A stretch of 46,780 bases of DNA from Candidatus Endomicrobium embiratermitis (GTDB taxonomy: Bacteria > Elusimicrobiota > Endomicrobiia > Endomicrobiales > Endomicrobiaceae): assembly GCA_009781315.1 (NCBI GenBank), contig WQYI01000014.1:1-46780 (forward strand), given 5' to 3'. The notes beneath the pieces are model-generated. The model was given only the letters and a program-made list of their open reading frames with translations, did not search any database and had not been told where the DNA came from. Every line of letters starts with the position of its first letter. Position 1 is the first letter of the stretch. Of this stretch, positions 35,888-45,400 are shown piece by piece. The position numbers and the translations under genes are program-made.

Positions 35888-36772
35888 ATGTACAGCTTTA
35901 AAGAACGAGCCATAAAAATATTGTTTACGATTTTGGCGTTTTCTTCAATGCTTTTTCTTGCCGGAATAGTTTTTGTTTTATTTAAAGAAAGCTTTCCTTT
36001 AATTTCAGAAATAAAAATCTCTAATTTTGTATTAGGCACGCATTGGTATCCGACGCATGAGCCTGCGGAATTCGGCGTTTTGCCTTTAATTCTTGCGTCT
36101 CTGTGGGTTACGGCCGGAGCGTTGGTTGTCTGCGTTCCTCTGGGCATAGGCACCGCTTTATACGTATACGAACTCGCTCCTCTTAAACAGAAACAAATAT
36201 TAAAGCCGGTTATTGAAATTCTCGGCGGAATACCGTCTATTGTGTACGGATTTTTCGGAATGCTTATAGTAGCGCCTTTTGTACAAAATCTTTTTAACAT
36301 TCCTACCGGGCTTTGCGCTTTTACCGCAAGCCTCATTTTAGGAATTATGGCAATTCCGACAGTGGCAAGCATATCGGAAGATGCGCTGAGTTTTGTGCCT
36401 AACAGTTTTAAAGAAGCGTCTTACGCTTTAGGCGCAAACAGATGGCAGACGCTTACAAAAGTAATTATTCCGGCCGCCGCTTCGGGAATATCTACTTCCG
36501 TAATTCTGGGTATGAGCAGAATTGTCGGCGAAACTATGACGGTTTTAATGGTTTCGGGCGGCGCTGCCGTTATACCCAAATCTTTTTTTGACCCTGTCCG
36601 CCCCATGACTTCCGCGATTGCCGCGGAAATGGGAGAAGCCGCAGTGGGAAGTCCCCATTATCACGCGCTTTTCGCGATTGGGCTTATTTTATTTTTAATT
36701 ACTCTGGTGTTTAACGCCGCTGCGGAAATGATAAGTAAAAAATACAGAGTGAAGCTGGGTCTTGATAGATAA
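35888..36772 (+). CDS. pstC: Phosphate ABC transporter permease PstC
   Basis: A 294-aa membrane protein with six predicted helices. The EAA-type cytoplasmic loop reads EASYALGANRWQTLTKVIIPAAASGI (about residues 177-202). GGIPSIVYGFFGM and GRIVGETM-like sequence (SRIVGETMTVLM) are typical of PstC. It forms the inner-membrane channel with PstA, driven by PstB. GGGGG lies 9 nt before the ATG. Confidence 0.96.
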   Translation: MYSFKERAIKILFTILAFSSMLFLAGIVFVLFKESFPLISEIKISNFVLGTHWYPTHEPAEFGVLPLILASLWVTAGALVVCVPLGIGTALYVYELAPLKQKQILKPVIEILGGIPSIVYGFFGMLIVAPFVQNLFNIPTGLCAFTASLILGIMAIPTVASISEDALSFVPNSFKEASYALGANRWQTLTKVIIPAAASGISTSVILGMSRIVGETMTVLMVSGGAAVIPKSFFDPVRPMTSAIAAEMGEAAVGSPHYHALFAIGLILFLITLVFNAAAEMISKKYRVKLGLDR

Positions 36773-36779
36773 ACTTGGC

Positions 36780-36846
36780 GTCATGCCGAACTTGTTTCGG
36801 CATCTCGTCGTAAAGGAAATAGACCCTGAAACAAGTTCAGGGTGAC
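36780..36846. repeat. GTC-hairpin element F (two modules)
   Basis: The modules are 36780-36805 (+, stem ATGCCGA/TCGGCAT) and 36821-36846 (inverted, stem ACCCTGAA/TTCAGGGT). GAACTTGTTTC on the left is the exact reverse complement of GAAACAAGTTC on the right. The end of the element provides AGGGTGA, the only SD-like sequence before pstA. Confidence 0.85.
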
Positions 36847-36854
36847 GAATAAAT

Positions 36855-37706
36855 ATGAAAAATAAAATTATCGAGAAATTCGGATTTGTTTTAATAACCT
36901 TCAGCGTAATCGTAACGCTGGCGTTTTTAGCAATTATTATTTATATGATATTCGTAAAAGGATTCGGCGTAATTTCGTGGGAATTTCTTACTTCCGTTCC
37001 GCGAAAAGGGATGACGGCGGGCGGGGTAGCTCCGGCGATAGTAGGAACTTTTTATTTAACCGTCGGAGCGGTAATTTTCGCGCTTCCTCTGGGGCTCGCG
37101 TGCGCCGTATATTTGAACGAGTACAGCCCGAAGGGCTATATTGTAAACATTATAAGAATGAGCATAAACAATCTGGCCGGAGTTCCGTCTGTTGTGTTCG
37201 GACTTTTCGGTCTTGCGGTTTTTGTCAAATTTTTCGGGTTCGGGGTTTCAATACTTTCAGGAAGCCTTACTTTGGGTATTTTGATTTTACCGGGCATAAT
37301 ATCGGCGTCGCAGGAAGCTCTTATGGCTGTTCCTCAGTCAATAAGAGAGGCTTCTTTGGCTTTAGGCGCAACGCAGTGGCAGACAATAAGAAAAACAGTA
37401 GTGCCCGCGGCGATCCCGGGCATAATGACAGGCGTTATTTTGAGCGTGGGAAGAGCCGCAGGAGAAACCGCGCCGATACTTTTTACGGCCGCGACTTTTT
37501 ATAAAAGAGGCTTTCCTAACTCTATTTTTTCCGAAGTTATGGCTTTGCCTTACCACATATACGCCCTTATGACCGAAGGAACAAAGCCCGAGCAGCAGAC
37601 GGTCATAGCTTATGGCTGCGCGCTGATACTTTTGGCGATAGTGCTTCTGATTTCCGCCGTCGCCATTATTTTAAGAAATAAGTACAGGAGTTCTTATGTC
37701 CACTGA
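36855..37706 (+). CDS. pstA: Phosphate ABC transporter permease PstA
   Basis: A 283-aa membrane protein with six predicted helices and the permease loop [26 protein letters not shown] (about residues 158-183). [12 protein letters not shown] and [14 protein letters not shown] are characteristic of PstA. It pairs with PstC. Its stop overlaps pstB by 11 nt, so the two are translationally coupled. The ribosome binding site is weak and lies within repeat element F. Confidence 0.96.
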   Translation: MKNKIIEKFGFVLITFSVIVTLAFLAIIIYMIFVKGFGVISWEFLTSVPRKGMTAGGVAPAIVGTFYLTVGAVIFALPLGLACAVYLNEYSPKGYIVNIIRMSINNLAGVPSVVFGLFGLAVFVKFFGFGVSILSGSLTLGILILPGIISASQEALMAVPQSIREASLALGATQWQTIRKTVVPAAIPGIMTGVILSVGRAAGETAPILFTAATFYKRGFPNSIFSEVMALPYHIYALMTEGTKPEQQTVIAYGCALILLAIVLLISAVAIILRNKYRSSYVH

Positions 37707-38463
37707 AAATAAAGCAAGAATAGAAGCGGTAAACGTAAATTTTTATTACGGAGCCCATAAAGCAATAAAAAATATGAGCATTAATTTTTATGATAATAAA
37801 GTTACGGCTTTTATAGGACCGTCAGGCTGCGGCAAATCGACTTTTATAAGGCTGTTAAATAAGATGAACGAATTGGTCCCCAATACCAGAGTCGAAGGCA
37901 GCATTTTTTTGGACGGCGATGACATTTTAGACAAAAAAATCGATGTGGTCAAAATAAGGCGCAAAGTCGGAATGGTTTTTCAAAAACCCAATCCTTTCCC
38001 GAAAACCATATTTCAAAATATCGCGTACGGTCTTGAAATAAACGGCGAAAGAAATAAAAAAACGATTGCCGACATAGTCGAGCAGTCTCTTAAAAAAGCG
38101 GCGTTGTGGAACGAAGTTAAAGACAGGCTTCACGATAACGCGTTGAGGCTTTCCGGCGGTCAGCAGCAAAGGCTTTGCATTGCCAGATGCCTTGCCGTAG
38201 AGCCTGAAGTTATTTTGTTTGACGAGCCCTGCGCAAGCCTTGATCCGATTTCCACGAGTAAAATTGAGGATTTAATTTTAGAGTTAAAAAAACAATATAC
38301 TATCGCGATAGTAACGCACAATATGCAGCAGGCTGCGAGAGTTTCCGATTACACGGCGTTTATGTATTTGGGCGAGCTTATAGAATTCGGAAATACCGAC
38401 AAAATATTTACGGTGCCCAGGGAAAAGAAGACTGAAGAATATCTGTCAGGCAAATTCGGATGA
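37696..38463 (+). CDS. pstB: Phosphate ABC transporter ATPase PstB
   Basis: A 255-aa ABC ATPase. Walker A is GPSGCGKST (residues 41-49). The signature [13 protein letters not shown] (about 152-164), Walker [14 protein letters not shown] and the switch His (IVTHNMQQ) are all intact. The C-terminus [10 protein letters not shown] is typical of PstB. It powers PstCA. The start lies inside the end of pstA. Confidence 0.97.
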   Translation: MSTENKARIEAVNVNFYYGAHKAIKNMSINFYDNKVTAFIGPSGCGKSTFIRLLNKMNELVPNTRVEGSIFLDGDDILDKKIDVVKIRRKVGMVFQKPNPFPKTIFQNIAYGLEINGERNKKTIADIVEQSLKKAALWNEVKDRLHDNALRLSGGQQQRLCIARCLAVEPEVILFDEPCASLDPISTSKIEDLILELKKQYTIAIVTHNMQQAARVSDYTAFMYLGELIEFGNTDKIFTVPREKKTEEYLSGKFG

Positions 38464-38470
38464 TAAATTT

Positions 38471-38575
38471 GGAAGATGAGAAGATGGGAAGTTGGGAGGA
38501 TGAGCAAAGGCAAAGATTTTTTTTGTCGTTATAGTCGTTACCCAACATCTCACCTTCTCAACATCTCATCTTCTA
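38471..38575. repeat. Inverted word repeat, GAAGATGAG family, copy 3
   Basis: The left arm (38471-38505, GGAAGATGAGAAGATGGGAAG) is mirrored by the right arm (38541-38575, CAACATCTCATCTTC). It lies between pstB and phoU with the purine arm on the left, as in the other two copies. Confidence 0.8.
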
Positions 38576-38591
38576 ATAACGGAGAATAAAA

Positions 38592-39254
38592 ATGTTTCAG
38601 GAAAAAATTTTATTTTTGAAGAAAGGCATAATAGATTATGCCGAGCACGTTGAAAAAATGGTGTCTAAAAGCATTGAAGGGAGCATCAACAGAAACGAAT
38701 ATTTATTACACGAAGTTATCGATAAAGACGAAACTGTCGCCAATAAATATGAAATGGAATTTGACGAAATATCCGTGGATTATATAGCCCGTTATCAGCC
38801 TGTAACAAAAAACCTGAGAATAATTATAAGCGCGATAAAAATGAGTAACGATTTGGAAAGAATGGCAGACCATGCCGTAAACATATCGCAGAACGGGCTT
38901 TTTATAATAGCTCATCCGTTTATAAAGCCGTTTGTAGATATACCAAAAATGAGCGAACTGACTATGAATATGCTTAAAGATTCAATAAGAGCTTTTGTAA
39001 ACGAAGATATATGCCTTGCGAAAGATGTCCTGAAAAAAGATGAAGAAATTGACAACCTCAAAGTCCGCGTAGTGGAAGAAGTATCCGAATTTATGCAGAA
39101 AGACGGCAAAACCGTCCAACGGGGCTTGAAGCTTATTAATATAGCTTCAAATTTAGAAAGAATAGCCGACCTTGCCACAAATATCTGCGAAGACGCTATT
39201 TACCTTTCGGACGGCGAAGTCATAAAACATAAAAATTTCTACAAAAATCAATAA
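38592..39254 (+). CDS. phoU: Phosphate signalling protein PhoU
   Basis: A 220-aa all-helical protein of normal PhoU length, with two homologous three-helix bundles. The metal-binding signature of each half is visible: MSNDLERMADHAVNIS (about residues 84-99) and IASNLERIADLATNICED (about 184-201). PhoU links Pst transport to PhoR and holds the regulon off when phosphate is plentiful. GGAG lies 7 nt before the ATG. Confidence 0.95.
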   Translation: MFQEKILFLKKGIIDYAEHVEKMVSKSIEGSINRNEYLLHEVIDKDETVANKYEMEFDEISVDYIARYQPVTKNLRIIISAIKMSNDLERMADHAVNISQNGLFIIAHPFIKPFVDIPKMSELTMNMLKDSIRAFVNEDICLAKDVLKKDEEIDNLKVRVVEEVSEFMQKDGKTVQRGLKLINIASNLERIADLATNICEDAIYLSDGEVIKHKNFYKNQ

Positions 39255-39270
39255 TAATTTTTTAAAAAAC

Positions 39271-39332
39271 TCTTGCCATAAACAATAAAAGCCATTAGAA
39301 TTAGGTTATGAAAAAGATAAACCTAGGCAAGA
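39271..39332 (+). other. Foldable segment after phoU
   Basis: TCTTGCC (39271-39277) can pair with GGCAAGA (39326-39332), next to TAGGTT (39302-39307)/AACCTA (39320-39325). AACTCTT (39268-39274) can instead pair with AAGAGTT at 39344-39350. The function is unknown. Confidence 0.3.
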
Positions 39333-39354
39333 CGGATTATTTTAAGAGTTATTT

Positions 39355-39363
39355 TGATATAAT
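39355..39363 (+). promoter_or_regulatory. Extended -10 promoter of the giant repeat gene
   Basis: TG-A-TATAAT is a full extended -10 (TGN-TATAAT). No good -35 is needed or seen. Transcription would begin near 39370, about 105 nt before ATG 39476. Confidence 0.45.
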
Positions 39364-39421
39364 TTTTGCGCGAGATTATATTTATTTGTCGGTAACCATA
39401 AAAACATAGTTTTTGAAAGAC

Positions 39422-39459
39422 AGCCTGCTATATTAAATATAGCAGGCTTTGTTGTTTTT
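39422..39459 (+). terminator. Perfect terminator hairpin in the leader of the giant repeat gene
   Basis: AGCCTGCTATATT (39422-39434) and AATATAGCAGGCT (39436-39448) form a perfect 13-bp inverted repeat, followed by a T-rich run to 39459. It stands between the extended -10 and the SD (GAGGG, 39463-39467), so it is either an attenuator or the end of a short RNA of about 85-90 nt. It could also terminate the phoU operon. Confidence 0.65.
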
Positions 39460-39475
39460 ATTGAGGGCTAGAAAA

Positions 39476-42400
39476 ATGAAGAAATTCTTATTGCTTCCAT
39501 TGCTGATAATAACTTTATTTTGGGTTGACGGTTTTTCCCAGCAGATACAGGTTTCAAGTTTCAGTTATCTGCAAAGTTTGTTCATTCAGACCGGAGGTAA
39601 TTTCGACATATTGCTTATAGACAATATATATTCTGCGACGCGTCTTGGAGCCGCGTCTAATTTGAATATGTCCGTGAGCGGAAACTATTCTTTATCTATT
39701 TCGTCCGGAAACACTGTGAGCAACGGAGGAGCTTTTAGCGTTACTAATTCTAGAATAACTTTTAATGTTAATAATATCTCTTTCTCCGGCAATACGTCAT
39801 CATCTAGCGGCGGAGCGATATACAATGTTAGCCGTTCAACAATGACATTTACGAACAGTAATGTAACATTCAGCCGCAATACGGCAAATTTAGGCGGAGC
39901 GATATACAATGACAATTCAAATATTTTATTTACGGGAAGCACAGTAACGTTCAGCAGCAATACGGCAAGTTATGGCGGAGCGATATTCAATATTAGCGGC
40001 GCAACAATGACATTTACGAACAGCAATGTAACATTCAGCAGCAATGCGGCAACAACTTTCTACGGCGGAGCGATAAACAATAGCAGTAATTCAAATATTT
40101 CATTTACAGGAAGCACAATAACGTTCAGCAGCAATACGGCAAGTACCGGCGGAGCAATATACAATGTTGATGGTGCAACAATGACATTTGCAAACAGTAA
40201 TGTAACATTCAGCAGCAATACGGCGTGGGGATTGTACGGCGGAGCGATATACAATTATAACGGTGCAACAATGACATTTACGAACAGTAATGTAACATTC
40301 AGCATCAATACGTCATCATCTAGCGGCGGAGCGATATACAGCAGTAATAATTCAAATATCTTATTTACGGGAAGCACAGTAACATTCAGCAGCAATACGG
40401 CGGGGGCATCGCACGGCGGAGCGATATACAATATTACTAATTCAACAATAACATTCACAAACAGCAATGTAACATTTAGCAGCAATACGACAAGGGCATC
40501 GTACTACGGCGGAGCGATATATAATAATTCTATACTCTCATTTACAGGAAGCACAGTAACATTCAGCATCAATGCGGCAACTTACGGCGGGGCTATATAC
40601 AACACTAACTCAAGAATGACATTCACAGACAGCAAAGTGACATTTATCAGCAATGCGGCGACAAGTTTCGGCGGAGCGATATACAATATTAGCGGCGCAA
40701 CAATGACATTTACCAACAGCAATGTAACATTCAGCAGTAATACGGCGAATGCTTATGGCGGAGCGGTATACAATAATAATAATAATTCAAATATCTTATT
40801 TACCGGAAGCACAGTAACATTCAGCAGCAATACGGCGAATACTTATGGCGGAGCGATATACAATAACAGCGGTGCAACAATGACATTTAGCAACAGCAAT
40901 GTAACATTTAGCAGCAATAAGGCAACTAGCGGCGGAGCGATATACAATGTTAGCGGTTCAACAATGACATTTACGAACAGTAATGTAATATTCAGCAGTA
41001 ATACGTCAACAACTTCCTACGGCGGGGCGATATACAATCAAAATTCAACGATGACGTTTACAGACAGCAGTGTAACATTCAGCAGCAATATGACTACCAG
41101 CGGCGGAGCGATATTCAGTAGTAATAATTCAAATGTTTCATTTACCGGAAGCACAGTAACATTCAGCAGCAATACGGCAAATACCAGCGGCGGAGCAATA
41201 TACAACACTAATAATTCAAATATTTCATTTATCGGAAGCACAATAACATTCAGCAACAATATAATGACAGGTACCGGCGGGGGTGGTGCGATAATCAATT
41301 ATTATAACGGTGCAACAATGACATTTACGAACAGTAATGTAACATTCAGCATCAATACGTCATCATCTAGCGGCGGAGCGATATCAAATTATAGTAATTC
41401 AAATATTTCATTTACCGGAAGCACAGTAACATTCAGCAGCAATACGGCGAATACTTATGGCGGAGCGATATACAATGCTAGCGGTTCAACAATGACATTC
41501 GCAGGGAGTACGGTAACATTCAGCAGTAATACGGCAGGTTATGGCGGGGCGATATACAATACTGCTAATTCAACAATGACATTTACAAACAGCAATGTGA
41601 CATTTAGCGTCAATGTGGCAACAGGTTCCGGCGGAGCGATATACAATGCTAGCGGTTCAACAATGACATTCACAAACAGCAATGTAACATTCAGCAGCAA
41701 TACGGTAGAGGCATTGTCATCATCGTACGGCGGAGCGATATATAATAATTCTATACTCTCATTTTCAGGAAGCACAATAACATTCAGCAGCAATACTACA
41801 AATCTTTCTGGAGGAGCGATATACAATACTAGCGGTTCAACAATGATATTTACGAACAGCAATGTAATGTTCCTCGGCAATAGGTCAAATTATACTGGCG
41901 GGGCGATAAACAATGCTAACTCAATAATGACATTTATGAACAGTACAGTAACATTCAGCAGCAATACGGCGGCGACAACGTACGGCGGAGCGATATACAA
42001 TAGTAACTCAACAATGACATTTACAAACAGTACTGTAACATTCAGCAGCAATACGGCGGCGACAAGTTACGGCGGAGCGATATACAATGCTAGCGGTTCA
42101 ACAATGACATTCACAGGGAGTACGGTAACATTCAGCAGTAATACGGCAGGCAGCGGCGGAGCGGTATACAATACTAGCGGTTCAACAATGACATTTACGA
42201 ACAGCAATATGACATTCAGCAGCAATACGGCGAATGATGGCGGAGCGATATACAATTATAATAATTCAAATATTTCATTTACCGGAAGCACCGTAACATT
42301 TAGAGGCAATAGAGCAAGTAATAGCGGCGGCGCAATATATTCGGACGGAAGCAGCATGGCGTTTAGCGGAAATACATCGTTTAGCGGAAATATATCGAGA

Positions 42401-45400
42401 AGTTCCGGCGGTGCGATATATGCAATCAGTTCAACAATGAGTTTTAGCGCGTCATATGGAAACATATTATTCAGTTCAAACGGCGCGCTGGGTGATTGGG
42501 CTCACGGCGGAGCCATATTTGCAAGCAGTTCAACAATGAGTTTTAGCGCGTTAACGGGAGATATATCATTTCATTTAAATGCCAGTTCCGTGACAAACAG
42601 TTACGGCGGAGCGATATATGTAAACAGGTCGACTATGAGTTTTAACGCGTTAAACATATCGTTTAGTTCAAACATCGCCCGCAACGGAGGCGCTATTTGG
42701 GCTAATTATTCTACGATGACATTTATTGCAGAAAGCGATATTTCTTTTATCAATAATCGAAGCGGGTTAAGTAACGGAGGCGCTGCTTATGTTCAGAATT
42801 CTATTTTGTCTTTTACTGCCGGGAATAATATTGTTTTCAGAGATAATTATTTCAGCGGCAGCAGCGGCAGCGGCGGAGCTATCTACGCCACTGCTTCTTC
42901 AATGTCTTTTACTGCCAAAAATATAATTTTTGAAAATAACAGATCTTCAGGGAACGGAGGAGCAATATATTTGGCCGCGGGAAGCTCCTCGATAACATTC
43001 AGCGGTAATGTATTATTTACCGGAAATGTGGCGACAAGTTCCGGCGGAGCGATATATAATGGTAGTACGATAAATTTTATAACCGCGGCCGGAAGCAGCG
43101 TAGCTTTTAGAAATAATACCGCCGCCGCTTCCGGCAGAGACATATACAATGCTACCGCCGGAATAATAAATCTAAACGGAGCGGGCAATATATATTTTGG
43201 CGGAGGAATAGAAGGCGCGGGAACAATAAATAAGTCGGGAACAGGGAATGTATATTTTGAAGCCGGTTCAAAAACGGATTTTGGCGGCAGGTTTAATATA
43301 ACCGACGGGAACGTATATTTTTCTACGTCCGTAAAAATAAGCACAATGAGCGTAGGGGCGTCCGGATCGCTCACTGTAGACGTAGACTTTATAGGTTCGC
43401 TGACAAGCGTGATATATCTTAGCAGCATGACGATAAACACGGCAAGCAGCAAGTTGTACATTAATAATGTATCAACGTCGGTCATAAGCGTTTCGGTAAG
43501 CACGGCAATTTTATATTCAAATAACGTATACGGAACGTTCAGCAATAATAATGTATACGATACGGTAACTAACAGCACAACGAGTTACACTTTTATATGG
43601 CAGCCGGGAACATATACGATAGGCGGAATAACATATAGTAATATGGGAGTATTGGCATATATCGGAGACAGTTCGGGATTAGGCCCTTGGGATAGTTTTG
43701 TGGCGGCATATAAAGCAGTGACGTCGGGAAATACAATATATTTGACCCAAAATATAAAGGCATCGGCTGGAGATGAAGATGGGTTTGGATTTCCTACTTC
43801 TACGAATATAACGATAGCCGGCAATGGCGGGAGCGTATATGTAATAGATTCAAACGGGCTTTCGGATAAAGGATTTAAAATATCGTCGACGCAGACAATA
43901 AGCATATCAAATCTGACATTTCAAAACTTCTGTACAAGCAGCAGCTTCGGAAACGGCGGAGTGATATACAATAACGGGGTAGTAAATGTAAGCGGTAATG
44001 TATCGTTTATAGGCACAGGCGTCGGCGGGGCAATATACAATCAAAATTCAACAATGGCATTTACGAATGGCGTAATAACATTTAGCAGCAGTACGGAAAG
44101 AGCAGCAATAACCAATAATACTAGTTCAACAATAACGTTTGTGAACAGCAATGTAACGTTCAGCGGCAATACGGTGGTCAATTTCGGCGGAGCGATGTAC
44201 AGCACTAATTCAAATATTTCATTTACGGGAAGCACAATAACATTCAGTAGCAATACGGCAAGTAACGGCGGAGTGATGTACAATGGTAGTTCAAATATTT
44301 CATTTACAGGAAGTACAATAACATTTAGAGGGAATATGGCGTTAACGGGGCACGGCGGGGCGATATACAATAATAATGGTTCAACAATGACATTTACAAA
44401 CAGTAATGTAGGGTTCAGCGGGAACGTTGCGCAAAGCAGCGGCGGAGCGATATGTAATTCTTCTACTGCAACAATTTCATTTACCGGAAGCACAATAACA
44501 TTCAGCAGCAATACGGCAAGTTCCGGCGGAGCGATATATAATACGGGAACAATAAATTTTGAACCTGCAGCCGGCAACAGCATAACGTTTAGAGGTAATA
44601 CAGCCGCTTCCGGCAGAGATATATACAATACTGCCAGCGGAATAATAAATCTAAGCGGAGCCGGCAATATATATTTCGGCGGAGGAATAGAAGGCGCGGG
44701 AACAATAAATAAGTCGGGAACGGGGAATGTATATTTTGAAGCGGGTTCGAAAACGGATTTTGGCGGCAGGTTTGACATAACCGGCGGGAACGTGCATTTT
44801 TCTACGTCCGTAAAAATAAGCACAATGAGCGTAGGAGCGTCCGGGTCGCTCACTGTAGACGTAGACTTTATAGGTTCGCTGACAAGCGTGATATATCTTA
44901 GCAGCATGACGATAAACACGGCAAGCAGCAGATTGTATATCAATAATGTATCAACGTCGGTTATAACCGTTTCCGTAAGCACGGCAATTTTATATTCAAA
45001 TAACGTAAACGGAACGTTCAGCAATAATAATGTATACGATACGGTAACCAACAGCACAACGAGTTACACTTTTATATGGCAGCCGGGAACATATACGATA
45101 GGCGGAATAACGTATAGTAATATGGGAGTATTGGCATATATCGGTGACGGAACGGGTTTAGGACCTTGGGACAGTTTTGTAGCGGCATATAAAGCGGTGA
45201 CGTCGGGAAATACAATATATTTGGCCCAAAATATAAAGGCATTAGCGGGTGACGAAGGTGAGTTTGGACTGCCTAATTATACGAATATAACGATAGCCGG
45301 CAATAACGGCGGGATATATGTAATAGATTCAAACGGACTTGCAAACAAAGGATTTATAATAGCGTCAACGCAGACAATAAGCATAGCAAATCTGACATTT

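Noticed and set aside
14399-36846. GTC elements as insertion sequences or MITEs
   Set aside because: No target-site duplications could be recognised and the interiors are not conserved. A palindromic repeat family fits better.
39268-39350. Possible tRNA or known small RNA after phoU
   Set aside because: The pairings do not form a cloverleaf and no T-loop or anticodon arm is present. It is kept only as a foldable segment.
39740-43120. Regularly spaced near-identical DNA words, CRISPR-like at first glance
   Set aside because: The period is a coding unit of 78-100 bp that stays in one frame, with conserved protein motifs. There are no constant-length spacers and no cas genes.
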